Below, in pieces: positions 1 to 9,431 of a stretch of 64,000 nucleotides of DNA (position 1 is the stretch's first letter; each line of letters starts with the position of its first letter). Both the position numbers and the translations under genes were made by a program. Source of the stretch: Methanosalsum zhilinae DSM 4017 (lineage in GTDB: Archaea; Halobacteriota; Methanosarcinia; Methanosarcinales; Methanosarcinaceae); contig NC_015676.1 of NCBI RefSeq assembly GCF_000217995.1, positions 288,103-352,102 on the forward strand. The letters run 5' to 3'. The notes below the pieces were generated by a model. That model was given only the letters and a program-made list of their open reading frames with translations, ran no database searches and was not told the origin of the DNA.

Positions 1-335
1 GCGATGTGGAGATGAAAAGTGATTCTCCCAGAAGGGACCATGTATCTGAAACTTCACCGCAGTCCTCTATACCTGATAATAAAGAGGATAGGGCTGTAAG
101 AAGTCAAGAAACCACATCTGTTCCACAACATCCACCTTCCAGATCAGGTGCTATATCACATAATAGATCCGGCACCGGGGATGAAATAGATCAGGCTGCA
201 GATCTGATTGCAGAAAAGATCCTGGATATCAGTTCTAGCCTTCAGAATGAAAATGATCCAAGAAGACTGCATGAGAGCTTTGAATTGATTGAAAAGGGAC
301 TGATTCTGTTTGAAAAAATGAAGAGGTTCAGATGA
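1..335 (+). CDS. C-terminal part of an uncharacterised protein, possibly Sssca1-like
   Basis: The reading frame is open at the left edge (codon GAT at 3-5 precedes the first GTG at 6), so the true start is probably outside the window. The visible 110 residues are a polar, Ser/Pro-rich, probably disordered stretch (about 1-60) followed by a predicted helical pair ending in KGLILFEKMKRFR. Archaeal relatives of the Sjogren/scleroderma autoantigen 1 family have an N-terminal zinc ribbon, a variable linker and a similar C-terminal helix; the zinc ribbon would lie upstream and cannot be checked, so this link is a weak inference. It converges on hef with 64 bases between the stop codons. Confidence 0.6.
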   Translation, partial: DVEMKSDSPRRDHVSETSPQSSIPDNKEDRAVRSQETTSVPQHPPSRSGAISHNRSGTGDEIDQAADLIAEKILDISSSLQNENDPRRLHESFELIEKGLILFEKMKRFR

Positions 336-399
336 AGGTGTGGCTGGTAATCTATCTACCCTTTAACACAAATTTCTCATTTTCATTTTAAGGTATGTT

Positions 400-2730
400 T
401 CAGGCCTTGTAATCACTTTCCAGAATTTCTCTGATCCTTTGAGCTGTTTTTGGGCCTATCAACTGGACTTTCATCAGTTCCTCTTTACTGGCCTGGATCA
501 CATTTTCCACAGTAGTGAAATGTAATAGGAGATTTCTGGCTGCCTTTGGACCTATATCGGGAATTGCTGAGATGATATATTCCTGTTGCTGTGAAAGGGA
601 ACGGGACGATTTTTTCCCATGCATGTTCACGTCCCGTTTCATGTCGGTCTGCTCGCGCTTTGCAAGCAGGTGGATCAGAGATGCACTGTCCTCTGGGTCA
701 CGTGTATAAAATACCGAAACCCCAAAATCCATAGATATGGAAGCAATTGTTCCATGTATTGCATTGGGATTGATCTTATGGGATGTAAATAATCCTTCAC
801 CTTCGATTATGAGTACTGGTCTTGAATATACTCTGGCAAGGTTTGAAATCTGCTCAAAAAGAGTGCGGTCGATCAGTGAACTGACAAAATCAGTTGCATC
901 CTTTCGCTCAATTGCGCACCTGTCACTTACAAGATAGTCTCCAACTTCAAGTGTTTTTATCTCAAGGGCCGTATTCAACCGGTCAAGTGATCGCAAAACA
1001 GTGCTTCTTCCCTCTCTCTGATCCGCTATTACTCGAATTTGATCGCACTCTTTGTCAAATTCACAAAGATTACACTGCCCGGTCTTATCTGCAGTATTGC
1101 TTTCAATTGTTTTATTATTATTATTCCCGTTATCGTAAGCAGATAATGAGGGATTTGTTTCAACTGCGGACTGCTGTGTATTGCCATTCATAAGTCCTGT
1201 CAGATGCTTCATATTGCTTTGCATCTTTTTTTCTTTATTGACACTGCTCCAGTAATATGCCTCATCTCTTGTACCCCGCGTGACCAGTACCACAACTCTT
1301 CCCCTGTGCTTTCTTCCAGTTCGCCCTTTTCTCTGGATGCTTCTGATCTCTGATGGCACTGGCTCATAGAACAGCACAAGATCGGTTGCAGGTATATCCA
1401 GTCCTTCTTCTGCAACAGAGGTAGCAACAAGTACATTAAAATCTCCGGATTTGAACTTTTCAATAATTTCAACCTGCTGTTTCTGGGTAAGACCTTTATC
1501 CTTGTACTTTGAACTCTGGCCTACAAATCGTACAGGTGAGATCCCTTCAACCTCTGACAGCATGCAAGTGACCATATCGGCAGTATCACGGTAATTGGTG
1601 AACACTATGACCCTGGATTCGGGATTTTTTTGTAACTGATCCTGAACAATATTCTTCACATAGTTTAGTTTTGGATGTTCAAGATCCAGTCCTTTCAACC
1701 TGTGTACAACCTGTCTCATGTAGAGATCTTCCCCCAGTCGTCTGGAAGCTTTGCTCCCGCCCTTTGAACCCGCCTCATTCTCCAACCTCTGGATATATCT
1801 GGTCAGGGATTCAATTCCCTGGGTCTCTGCAACTTCAATGGCATGATTGACCTTCATGATCTCTGCTATGAGCGATAGGCCGGTGTATACCTGCGGATCA
1901 GGATATCCGCGAAGCTGGGATTGAAGTCGTTTCTGCATTCCAAGAATCTCTGTTTTTGATGTCTTCCTGGGATTGGAAACCGGATAGCCGGCTTCTGCAA
2001 GTTTTTTGAATCTGTCATCCATTATTCTTTCCAGAAGTTCCTTTATTTTTTTCAGTTCATCAGGCAGATTCACATGTACCCATTCAATGTCCTTTTTGTG
2101 GATATATGGTACAACATCACTGTCCTGTTCAGTCTTAACAATGACAGATTCTATTCTCAGGGACTCACACACCTGGTTCACCTTTTCACTTGAACTGCCA
2201 GGACTTGCAGTAATAGCAAGAATATGGGGATTTTCACAGCTTTGAAAATATTTTTCAGAAATAAAACTGTAAGCATAATTACCCACTGCCCTGTGGGCTT
2301 CATCAAAAGTGATGTGGGATACATCTCCCAGATCTATTCTGCGGGCAATGAGATCGTTTTCTATTACCTGGGGTGTGGAAATAATTATCTGTCCCTGATT
2401 CCACAGTTCAGCACGTTTAGCAGGGGACAGGCTGCCGGTGAAGGTCAGTATGCTGCTTTCCTCTATCTCAAGTACATTTCTCAAAAAAAGGGAATGTTGC
2501 TCTACCAGTGGCTTGGTGGGAGACAATAAAAGGATTCTTCCTCCATATTTTTCAAGCCGGGCAACCATTACCATCAGTGCAACAATTGTTTTTCCAAGGC
2601 CTGTAGGAAGAACTACCAGACTGGGCTTTTTCAGAGCTTCTCCTGCCAGATTGAGCTGATAGAGCCTTTTTTCTACAGTATTCTTTTTTATCAGAGGATG
2701 CTCGATATAATCATTCATGCATTTGCACAT
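400..2730 (-). CDS. hef: Hef helicase-nuclease (FANCM/XPF-like)
   Basis: A 776-residue protein for handling stalled replication forks and branched DNA. The N-terminal half is a superfamily 2 helicase: Walker A GLGKT at 44-48, DEAH at 143-146, and a C-terminal helicase lobe with TSVAEEGLDIP and QRKGRTGR. A low-complexity, Asn-rich linker with a small Cys cluster follows. Then comes an XPF/ERCC4 nuclease domain with GDYLVSDRCAIERKDATD, which carries the catalytic GDY and ERKxxxD motifs. The protein ends in a tandem helix-hairpin-helix region (IPDIGPKAARNLL and IGPKTAQRI). This order and length match euryarchaeal Hef. An alternative start four codons downstream (MNDYIEHPL) fits the family as well; neither has a clear ribosome-binding site. 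Confidence 0.95.
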   Translation of the reverse strand: MCKCMNDYIEHPLIKKNTVEKRLYQLNLAGEALKKPSLVVLPTGLGKTIVALMVMVARLEKYGGRILLLSPTKPLVEQHSLFLRNVLEIEESSILTFTGSLSPAKRAELWNQGQIIISTPQVIENDLIARRIDLGDVSHITFDEAHRAVGNYAYSFISEKYFQSCENPHILAITASPGSSSEKVNQVCESLRIESVIVKTEQDSDVVPYIHKKDIEWVHVNLPDELKKIKELLERIMDDRFKKLAEAGYPVSNPRKTSKTEILGMQKRLQSQLRGYPDPQVYTGLSLIAEIMKVNHAIEVAETQGIESLTRYIQRLENEAGSKGGSKASRRLGEDLYMRQVVHRLKGLDLEHPKLNYVKNIVQDQLQKNPESRVIVFTNYRDTADMVTCMLSEVEGISPVRFVGQSSKYKDKGLTQKQQVEIIEKFKSGDFNVLVATSVAEEGLDIPATDLVLFYEPVPSEIRSIQRKGRTGRKHRGRVVVLVTRGTRDEAYYWSSVNKEKKMQSNMKHLTGLMNGNTQQSAVETNPSLSAYDNGNNNNKTIESNTADKTGQCNLCEFDKECDQIRVIADQREGRSTVLRSLDRLNTALEIKTLEVGDYLVSDRCAIERKDATDFVSSLIDRTLFEQISNLARVYSRPVLIIEGEGLFTSHKINPNAIHGTIASISMDFGVSVFYTRDPEDSASLIHLLAKREQTDMKRDVNMHGKKSSRSLSQQQEYIISAIPDIGPKAARNLLLHFTTVENVIQASKEELMKVQLIGPKTAQRIREILESDYKA

Positions 2731-2914
2731 TAATCCATTTGATACTCTGGTATTTTCAGTTTTTGACTTTCAGTCTTATAGGAATTGCTTCGGTATATAT
2801 TTAGACATGATGCAAGCAGGGTGAAAGTATGTGGTTCTATCGAATGAATCACATTCATGCCACATCCATTATGCAATATTTATTTAATCTGCATTTAGTA
2901 TACCAGTATTATCC

Positions 2915-4666
2915 TTATACGGTCTCACCAGCTTCTGCAAATGCCCGCTGTCCATGGATCAGACCATACAGCAGCTCTTCAAGCCCATCCATTGTAGATC
3001 TAATCTGTTTCATACTGTCACGATCACGAATTGTAACTGTTGAATCTTCAAGTGTCTGATAATCAATGGTTATTGAATAAGGAGTTCCGATCTCATCGTT
3101 CCTTCTGTAACGCCGTCCTATGGTTCCTGAATCATCATAGACAACCATCAGTCCTTTTCTTTTAAGGGAATTAACTATCTTTTTTGCAGGTGTAATCAAC
3201 TCATTTCTTGTAAGAAGCGGCAGAACAGCGATCTGTATGGGTGCGATCTCAGGCTTAAATCTGAGTACAGTTCTACTCTCTTCTGACTCATCTCTTTCTT
3301 TTACAGGAACGGTTTCTTCCTCAAAGGCATGCTCCATTGTACAGTACAGTATTCTGTCAATACCGTACGATGGCTCGATTACATGAGGTACAACAGTCTC
3401 TCCACTTATCTTAACTGTTTCTTCGGTAAAGTTAACCATATCTCTGGGAACTGATACTTCGTCTCCATCAACAACTACTTTGATGTCATCACCAGTATCT
3501 ATATCTTCCCTGTCAAGATCTTTTAGTGCTTCAGCTACCTGCTTTGCTTTACCCTTGAAAACAGGTCCTATTTTTCCCATATCAGGTTTTACCGCAAAAC
3601 GTGTGGAAATCACCGGCTCATCATATTCGATGTATACTGAAAGATCCTGCTTGCTGATCTTAGAATGAGCCTTCAGGTCATAGTCGGTCCTGTCGGCGAT
3701 CCCTACGGTTTCAATCCAGCCAAAACGGTCGGTCCTGATCTCTGCATCCCAGCAGTCAATTGCATAATGGGCCATTTCATCCTTTTTGTGCTGTCTGAAC
3801 CTGAGATCATCTGGACGAATCCCAATTCCTGTAAGGAAACTATGTGTGAGTGCAATGTGGTACCCCAAAAATTCATGAGCAATAATTCCATCTTCCACTG
3901 CCTGGCCAACTGTGATCTTTTCAGCAGTTCCCATTTCCTTGCAATCAGATGGACATATACTGATCAAAGTATCCGCAACTTTCTGGAATTCAGGATGTTT
4001 TTTATGTTTTGGGTTGATGAATATTTCAGCTTCTGCCTGTGTGAATTCACGAAGCCGGATGACACCCTGCCTGGGGGATATCTCGTTTCTGAAAGATTTA
4101 CCTATCTGCGTAGCTCCGAAAGGAAGCTTTTCTCTGTAGTACCTGGCAAGTCTCTGAAAATCGATAAATATTCCCTGTGCAGTTTCCGGACGCATATATC
4201 CTTCTCTTCCATTCCCTGGTCCAATTCCCGTTTTAAACATGAGGTTGAATTCGTATGCACATCCAAGATTTCCGCCACATTCAGGACATGTAACATCCTT
4301 ATCATGGATTACATTGTCAAGCTCTGTATTGGTCAGAGCATCTGCAAGCTCTACATGATTCTCTACCAGATGATCTGCACGAAATGCTTCTCCACATTCC
4401 AAACATTCACAAAGGGGGTCGGAAAAACCACTTATATGTCCCGAAGCCATGAACACATCTTCAATACCGATAGTGGGAGTCTCTATTTCCATGAATCCTT
4501 CATTGATAACGTAAAATTCACGCCACATATTCTCAATACGTCTCTTCAGAGTGCATCCAAGAGGTCCATAATCATAGAATCCTGCAACTCCCCCATACAG
4601 TTCAAAGGAATTCCACAAAAATCCTCGCCTTTTTGCCAGCTCAATTACCTGTTCATACCTGTCCAT
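2915..4666 (-). CDS. glyS: Glycyl-tRNA synthetase (class II, dimeric type)
   Basis: 583 residues; charges tRNA-Gly with glycine in the cytoplasm. The N-terminus RRGFLWNSFELYGGVAGFYDYGPLG (read as two overlapping motifs around residues 14-37) is typical of the archaeal/eukaryotic alpha2 enzyme. Four or five cysteines (86, 88, 91 and 127, 130) form a zinc-ribbon-like insertion. Class II motif 2 is FRNEISPRQGVIRLREF near 192-208, and motif 3 is near EPSYGIDRILY. The C-terminal anticodon-binding domain begins around APIQIAVLPL. The gene stands alone, with an AT-rich upstream region that probably holds its promoter. Confidence 0.97.
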   Translation of the reverse strand: MDRYEQVIELAKRRGFLWNSFELYGGVAGFYDYGPLGCTLKRRIENMWREFYVINEGFMEIETPTIGIEDVFMASGHISGFSDPLCECLECGEAFRADHLVENHVELADALTNTELDNVIHDKDVTCPECGGNLGCAYEFNLMFKTGIGPGNGREGYMRPETAQGIFIDFQRLARYYREKLPFGATQIGKSFRNEISPRQGVIRLREFTQAEAEIFINPKHKKHPEFQKVADTLISICPSDCKEMGTAEKITVGQAVEDGIIAHEFLGYHIALTHSFLTGIGIRPDDLRFRQHKKDEMAHYAIDCWDAEIRTDRFGWIETVGIADRTDYDLKAHSKISKQDLSVYIEYDEPVISTRFAVKPDMGKIGPVFKGKAKQVAEALKDLDREDIDTGDDIKVVVDGDEVSVPRDMVNFTEETVKISGETVVPHVIEPSYGIDRILYCTMEHAFEEETVPVKERDESEESRTVLRFKPEIAPIQIAVLPLLTRNELITPAKKIVNSLKRKGLMVVYDDSGTIGRRYRRNDEIGTPYSITIDYQTLEDSTVTIRDRDSMKQIRSTMDGLEELLYGLIHGQRAFAEAGETV

Positions 4667-4922
4667 TGATACATCCTCGCAATAGATTGCAAATATCTGT
4701 CCTGGATCAACAATATTAAATCCTGTATAATATGAATTATACTGTAATAACTGATGTAGTAATGATATATTGATAAAGTATTCATAACATCGACATTTTC
4801 ATCACATTTAACAGTATCGAGAATATAATTGAAAAATAAATAAGCAGGTGTGATTGTAGATCACAGCATTTGCCTGGATCTGGATCACGGATACTGTACT
4901 ACTAAATTACTGGGGTTTACAG

Positions 4923-5246
4923 ATGTCAAGGGATTTATCACAAAAAGATATGCAGATTATGTACCGTCTTGCACCGGAGATCAGAGAAAAGGAATCAGTA
5001 CCTTATCGTTCAATCCTTCCTCCGGTCTCAAAATTTTATGCGGCTTCAGTTGAGGATTTCAGGAAAAGGCTTGGTAATCTTTCTGATGAGGAATTGAAAT
5101 ATATAACCGAGCTTATTTTTGAGGGGCAGGAATGTCTCAGATGTCTGGAGGAGCCCTATGTCCTTGCTTTTATAGATGTGACCGGACAGAGATTGCCCCT
5201 GGAAATATCTGAAAATTTGAAGGGAATATACGGGTTGCTCAAATAA
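4923..5246 (+). CDS. Conserved hypothetical protein, 107 aa
   Basis: I do not recognise a family. The protein is soluble, charged and predicted mostly helical, with a short central segment EECLRCLEEPY-like (two cysteines) and no signal peptide or membrane segment. The ATG at 4923 is preceded by a GGGG run at spacing about 9, a leader seen at other genes here, which favours this frame over an overlapping one that starts at 4850. It converges on the aldolase-type gene with only six bases between stops, so they share a termination region. The upstream 256 bases (4667-4922) contain AT-rich promoter-like sequence shared with divergent glyS and no other gene. Confidence 0.7.
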   Translation: MSRDLSQKDMQIMYRLAPEIREKESVPYRSILPPVSKFYAASVEDFRKRLGNLSDEELKYITELIFEGQECLRCLEEPYVLAFIDVTGQRLPLEISENLKGIYGLLK

Positions 5247-5252
5247 TTTTTT

Positions 5253-6044
5253 TTATTTATCCAGTATCTCCTCAACGCTGGCTCCTTCATGTACTATTTT
5301 AGAAATATCTGACATTAACTGTGCTGGATTAACTGACTGGAACACATTTCTTCCGATAGCAACACCTTTTCCACCTGCCTGCAGTGAATCATGTATCATC
5401 TGCAGCAATTGCTGTTCGGTGTCCATCTGCGGTCCACCTGCCACAACTACCGGTACAGGACAGCCGTTTACGACCTCCTTGAATGAATCTATGTTGCCTG
5501 TATAGTTGGTTTTGATAATGTCTGCACCAAGTTCAGCTCCCACCCGTGCTGCATGCTTTACATACTCAACATCGTGTTCTGCTATGATCTTTGGTCCACG
5601 GGGATACATCATTGCCAGCAGGGGCATTCCCCATTCATCACACATCTTTGCAACATGTCCAAGATCATGAAGCATCTTTGCTTCGTCATCTGCACCTATG
5701 TTTATGTGTACTGATACCGCATCTGCACCGACCTTTATTGCTTCTTCAACTGTGGTAACAAGCACTTTGTGATTGGGATCGGGCCCAAGAGACGTGGATG
5801 CTGATAAATGTATAATTAGGCCGATATCCCTGCCATATCCACGGTGCCCGTGTTTTGGAAGACCCATATGTCCAAGTACAGCATTTGCTCCTCCTTCCGC
5901 AACAGTATTTACGGTTTCCGGGAGGTTGATCAGACCATTTATGGGTCCTGCACCCACACCATGGTCCATTGGAACAATTATTGTATTTCCCGTATTTCGA
6001 TTGAAAATACGTTCAATTCTCACAGATTTGCCAATAGTGCTCAT
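5253..6044 (-). CDS. ADH synthase / class I FBP aldolase family protein (stand-alone paralogue)
   Basis: 263 residues of the DeoC/FbaB TIM-barrel family, which covers class I fructose-1,6-bisphosphate aldolase and 2-amino-3,7-dideoxy-D-threo-hept-6-ulosonate (ADH) synthase. Key residues are visible: MDHG with Asp27, MMYPRG with Tyr147, and the Schiff-base lysine Lys178 in IIKTNYTG. It is a close paralogue of the protein at 19027-19824, which sits at the head of the aromatic operon. This copy stands alone between a convergent hypothetical gene and dut. Its role is therefore open: a second ADH synthase, or the organism's aldolase for the ADH precursor or gluconeogenesis. The family call is firm and the substrate is not. 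Confidence 0.88.
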   Translation of the reverse strand: MSTIGKSVRIERIFNRNTGNTIIVPMDHGVGAGPINGLINLPETVNTVAEGGANAVLGHMGLPKHGHRGYGRDIGLIIHLSASTSLGPDPNHKVLVTTVEEAIKVGADAVSVHINIGADDEAKMLHDLGHVAKMCDEWGMPLLAMMYPRGPKIIAEHDVEYVKHAARVGAELGADIIKTNYTGNIDSFKEVVNGCPVPVVVAGGPQMDTEQQLLQMIHDSLQAGGKGVAIGRNVFQSVNPAQLMSDISKIVHEGASVEEILDK

Positions 6045-6145
6045 GAATTGCAGTTATTGCCTGATGATACATATTCTTTACGATGAACATATGCAGGTAT
6101 TGGAGCGGTACCTGTTATTTTCCCAGTAATTGTATTTGAATTATT

Positions 6146-6655
6146 TTAGATGTTCTCGTTCTGGTATATTCCTGAATATCCATTCTCAACACTGGCATCA
6201 AGCCGATAGAACAGAAGCTGCATGATACGGGCATTTTCTCTGAGATGGAATCCTTCGGTATTGTAAACAACAAGCATACACTCACTTCTTCCTCTGTACC
6301 CTGCATCCCATACTGCGGTTTCAAGAGTTGCTCCGCATCTGATAAGGCTTGAACGAGGTTTTGCAATAGCTGCAAGATTATCCGGTATATTGACGATTTC
6401 ATTTAGGACTATCTTGTAATTTCCGGGTCTGAGGAATATCCAGCCGTCATCAAACTCGAGTTTTGTGGATGCAGGTATTTCTCTGCAGGAATTATCGTAA
6501 TCTACCTTACCGGGTCCTTCCAACCTTTCCACACTTTTGAGTGTCATTTCCACTCCATTGGGCTGGATCTGAAGACTCTCATCAATCAAACCTTCCAGAA
6601 GCGGCGGATCTTTACGAATCAGTTCTCTGAGTGTTTTTTCTGATAATAGTGACAT
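6146..6655 (-). CDS. dut: dUTPase / dCTP deaminase family protein
   Basis: 169 residues. The family hydrolyses dUTP to dUMP or deaminates dCTP, limiting uracil in DNA and supplying dTMP precursors. Motifs seen are IQPNGVEMTL, the phosphate-binding AIAKPRSSLIRCG, ETAVWDAGYRGRSE and a C-terminal YNTEGFHLRENARIMQLLF. The length and the AVWDAGYRG core match the short archaeal proteins annotated as probable dUTP nucleotidohydrolase rather than the roughly 200-residue bifunctional DCD-DUT of Methanocaldococcus. It lies upstream of and in the same direction as the ADH-synthase paralogue, separated by about 100 bases, so co-transcription is possible. The split between dUTPase and deaminase activity cannot be settled by eye. 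Confidence 0.88.
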   Translation of the reverse strand: MSLLSEKTLRELIRKDPPLLEGLIDESLQIQPNGVEMTLKSVERLEGPGKVDYDNSCREIPASTKLEFDDGWIFLRPGNYKIVLNEIVNIPDNLAAIAKPRSSLIRCGATLETAVWDAGYRGRSECMLVVYNTEGFHLRENARIMQLLFYRLDASVENGYSGIYQNENI

Positions 6656-6748
6656 ATCTTGCTGTATGTAACAGCAGTATTAAATACTATTGAATTATCA
6701 AATAAATAAAAATGATAAGATAGTGCAAGATGAGTGAAGTACTTAAAT

Positions 6749-6925
6749 TTATTCTTTAAGCCTGAGTGGTTCTCCACAGCACATAAACCCATCATCTGCA
6801 CAGCAGCCGGTATCTATTCTGCATTCCTCACTACATTCTTTAATAACCTGTAGCTCAATACCGCATTCTTCACATGTGTATACCTGTCCTTTTTTCATAT
6901 CAAAGCATGAAACTCCCTGAGTCAT
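6749..6925 (-). CDS. Cysteine-rich 58-residue metal-binding protein
   Basis: A very short gene that size filters would miss. The start ATG (6923-6925) follows a strong ribosome-binding site, AAAGGAGGT, at good spacing, and the frame ends in TAA at 6749-6751. The product has nine cysteines in 58 residues: Cys7, a CEEC pair at 18-21 in YTCEECGIELQV, Cys31 and Cys35, then two CC doublets at 41-42 and 49-50. The first pair resembles a desulforedoxin- or zinc-ribbon-type knuckle. The doublets suggest binding of zinc, iron or another soft metal, or redox disulfides. There is no signal peptide. It lies 93 bases upstream of dut in the same direction. Function is unknown. Confidence 0.8.
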   Translation of the reverse strand: MTQGVSCFDMKKGQVYTCEECGIELQVIKECSEECRIDTGCCADDGFMCCGEPLRLKE

Positions 6926-7127
6926 TTACGATACCTCCTTTTATTGTCCGGTAATAGAGATTAGGCTATTCACGATCAAGTTCTCAACCCGGATTCCCCA
7001 ATCTGGTTACTGGTACTATTGGACTGGTTTGTATAAATTGTTTTTGTTCAAAAGAACCTGATAAACAGGTTTTAATAGTTGTGATCCTGTTTATGCTCAT
7101 ATTTTGTCAACATGCTTAAGGAGGTGA

Positions 7128-7829
7128 ATGAGTGCACGTGGTGCACCTATGCTCATGTTCCACATATCCGGTATAAAAAAGGTTATTCATTACGATACAA
7201 TTCAGCGAATTTTGAAGTATTACAAATGTCCTGATAATTGCAATGCACACTGCTGCAGGAACGGCAGTATTCATTTATTTGAAGAAGAGAAGAACAATCT
7301 GGTGCGTGCATATCCTGAAAGGGAAACAATGATCAGGCCTGAAAAAAATGTAGTTCAATTATATCTGATCAACTCACCTTGTATGTTCCTGAACTGTATA
7401 GGTCGCTGTGAAATATATAATGAAAGACCAGTTGTCTGTGGACTCTATCCTTTTAAAGTCGACCGGTCAACTGTGAGCATAGGACTTCAGCCCTGCCCTG
7501 TTGGCTTTGATATCATCAGAGACTTCACTTGCTGGATTGTGGAACATATATCATGCTCTGATCACGTATCAGGAGATGATAAGCAACAGCTTATCAAAGA
7601 GTGGGAGACAGAGCTTGAATTCTATGCAGGAGAACTGGCTCTCTTTTTCAAAAAGAGTATAATAAAAGAACTGATTATCCCATTCACGGACCTGGAGATG
7701 TTTGCAATTTATGTGGACGATAAATTTATCTCTGCAGAATCTGTGAAAAGTGCAAAGATCGCAGATAATATTCCTGTAATTTCTCCAGATGAATTGGATC
7801 CTGACACTTCATTAATGCCATGTAGCTGA
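7128..7829 (+). CDS. YkgJ-family cysteine-cluster protein
   Basis: 233 residues. The N-terminal half carries a CxxxC..CC set (KCPDNCNAHCC near 30-40) and a second set in CMFLNCIGRCEIYNERPVVCGLYPF. This is the signature of the YkgJ/CxxCxxCC family (zinc- or iron-binding, function unclear). The C-terminal half is helical and without known motifs. The ATG at 7128 follows an AAGGAGGTGA site at 7118-7127, which is unusually close to the start; an in-frame ATG at 7149 is the alternative. The region between the divergent cysteine-rich gene and this one (6926-7127) holds both promoters. Confidence 0.85.
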   Translation: MSARGAPMLMFHISGIKKVIHYDTIQRILKYYKCPDNCNAHCCRNGSIHLFEEEKNNLVRAYPERETMIRPEKNVVQLYLINSPCMFLNCIGRCEIYNERPVVCGLYPFKVDRSTVSIGLQPCPVGFDIIRDFTCWIVEHISCSDHVSGDDKQQLIKEWETELEFYAGELALFFKKSIIKELIIPFTDLEMFAIYVDDKFISAESVKSAKIADNIPVISPDELDPDTSLMPCS

Positions 7830-7930
7830 ATATTTATTTATAATTTGTATCCGCTGATCAGGGAACCAATACCATTGCACAGATATCCAATTCCATAAGC
7901 CTAAAATAGATTGCTGACCTATTTATTATT

Positions 7931-9364
7931 ATGAATTCCATTGATGATCTTGTACAATCACTTAATTCCAAACAGCAGGCTTATGTAAATCTGAATCTTG
8001 AGGATCCGGAAAATGGTGAATACCTTCTTGGAGTATTCCATCTGATACCCGGTGGTAAAATGAATATACTCCAGGCAGCTTCAGAGGTTGCAGCAGAATC
8101 GTCCACAGGGACAAATTTTAAGGTAAATACTGAAACCGCCTTTTCCAGGACCATGAATGCTCTGGTCTATAAACTTGACCTGGATAAAAATCTGGTCTGG
8201 ATAGCTTACCCATGGAGACTTTTTGACAGAGGAGGGAATGTACAGAATATTCTCACATACATAGTTGGAAATATTCTGGGAATGAAGGAGATCAGTGCAC
8301 TAAAACTACTTGACGTCTGGTTCCCGCCTGCTATGCTTGAGCAGTACGATGGTCCAAGCTATACTCTCGATTATATGAGACAATATCTAGGAGTTTATGA
8401 CAGACCTATACTTGGTACCATTGTCAAGCCAAAGATGGGGCTGACATCTGCAGAATATGCAGAGGTATGCTATGATTTCTGGACAGGCGGCGGAGATTTT
8501 GTCAAGAATGATGAACCCCAGGCAAACCAGGATTTCTGCCCCTACGAAAAGATGGTCATGCATGTAAAAGAGGCCATGGATAAGGCAGTCAGGGAAACAG
8601 GACAAAAAAAGGTACATTCTTTCAATGTTTCAGCTGCTGATTTTGATATAATGATCCAGAGATGTGAGATGATCAGGAATGCAGGATTTGAACCTGGTAG
8701 TTATGCATTTCTTATTGACGGGATAACAGCAGGCTGGATGGCGGTGCAAACCCTGAGAAGGCGCTATCCTGACGTATTTATTCATTATCACAGGGCAGGA
8801 CACGGAGGATTCACACGACCCGAGAACCCTATTGGATTTTCAGTACTGGTACTATCCAAATTTGCACGTCTTGCAGGTGCATCAGGAATTCATACAGGAA
8901 CCGCAGGTGTTGGAAAGATGAAAGGGACCCCTGAAGAAGATGTTGTTGCAGCACACGGAATTCTTTACTTTAAATCCAAAGGTCATTTCTTTGAACAGAT
9001 TTGGACCAAGATTATGGAATCTGATAAAGATGCTGTAAATATTGTCAACGAGGACATGTCCCGTCATATTATACTGGAAGATGACAGCTGGAGAGGGGTA
9101 AAGAAATGCTGTCCTATAGTCTCTGGTGGTCTCAATCCTGTCAGACTCAAACCCTTTATAGATGTGATGGGAAATGTGGATTTCATAACTACAATGGGCT
9201 CAGGTGTACATTCACATCCTGAAGGAACAAAGGCTGGAGCAAAAGCACTGGTACAGGCCTGTGATGCGTATCTCAAAGGTATCGACATTGAAGAGTATGC
9301 TAAGGATCATAATGAACTGGCCCAATCCCTTGAATATTTCTCAAAGGCAAAAGAAGGGGTTTGA
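7931..9364 (+). CDS. rbcL: Form III RuBisCO large subunit with a C-terminal insertion
   Basis: 477 residues. Form III enzymes carboxylate ribulose-1,5-bisphosphate to two 3-phosphoglycerates, in archaea mostly in nucleotide salvage or a hexulose-phosphate carbon route. Active-site residues are present: TIVKPK with Lys166, the carbamylated Lys192 with Asp194 and Glu195 in GGGDFVKNDEPQ, His287 in HYHRAGHGGFTRPEN, the loop-6 Lys329 in GVGKMKG and SGG near 398-400. It is about 45-50 residues longer than the common archaeal length (about 428). The extra sequence appears to fall around 348-390, as in the Methanococcoides burtonii enzyme. No small-subunit gene, phosphoribulokinase or AMP phosphorylase is adjacent. 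No clear ribosome-binding site precedes the ATG. Confidence 0.96.
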   Translation: MNSIDDLVQSLNSKQQAYVNLNLEDPENGEYLLGVFHLIPGGKMNILQAASEVAAESSTGTNFKVNTETAFSRTMNALVYKLDLDKNLVWIAYPWRLFDRGGNVQNILTYIVGNILGMKEISALKLLDVWFPPAMLEQYDGPSYTLDYMRQYLGVYDRPILGTIVKPKMGLTSAEYAEVCYDFWTGGGDFVKNDEPQANQDFCPYEKMVMHVKEAMDKAVRETGQKKVHSFNVSAADFDIMIQRCEMIRNAGFEPGSYAFLIDGITAGWMAVQTLRRRYPDVFIHYHRAGHGGFTRPENPIGFSVLVLSKFARLAGASGIHTGTAGVGKMKGTPEEDVVAAHGILYFKSKGHFFEQIWTKIMESDKDAVNIVNEDMSRHIILEDDSWRGVKKCCPIVSGGLNPVRLKPFIDVMGNVDFITTMGSGVHSHPEGTKAGAKALVQACDAYLKGIDIEEYAKDHNELAQSLEYFSKAKEGV

Positions 9365-9431
9365 TTTTCAGTAAATATATTTGGGAAGATAAGTCCACAA
9401 ACACATAAATGATTCCAGGATAGTTTTAGTG

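Noticed and set aside
3665-4669. A 334-codon plus-strand frame opposite glyS
   Set aside because: It lies wholly inside glyS in antisense. The translation is cysteine- and phenylalanine-rich with no family features, whereas glyS is unmistakable.
4850-5053. A 67-codon plus-strand frame overlapping the 107-residue gene
   Set aside because: It overlaps the better-supported frame at 4923-5246, lacks a ribosome-binding site and has no recognisable features.
7931-9364. RuBisCO-like protein (form IV) without carboxylase activity
   Set aside because: All catalytic residues (Lys166, Lys192, Asp194, Glu195, His287, Lys329) are present, so a true form III enzyme is the better call.
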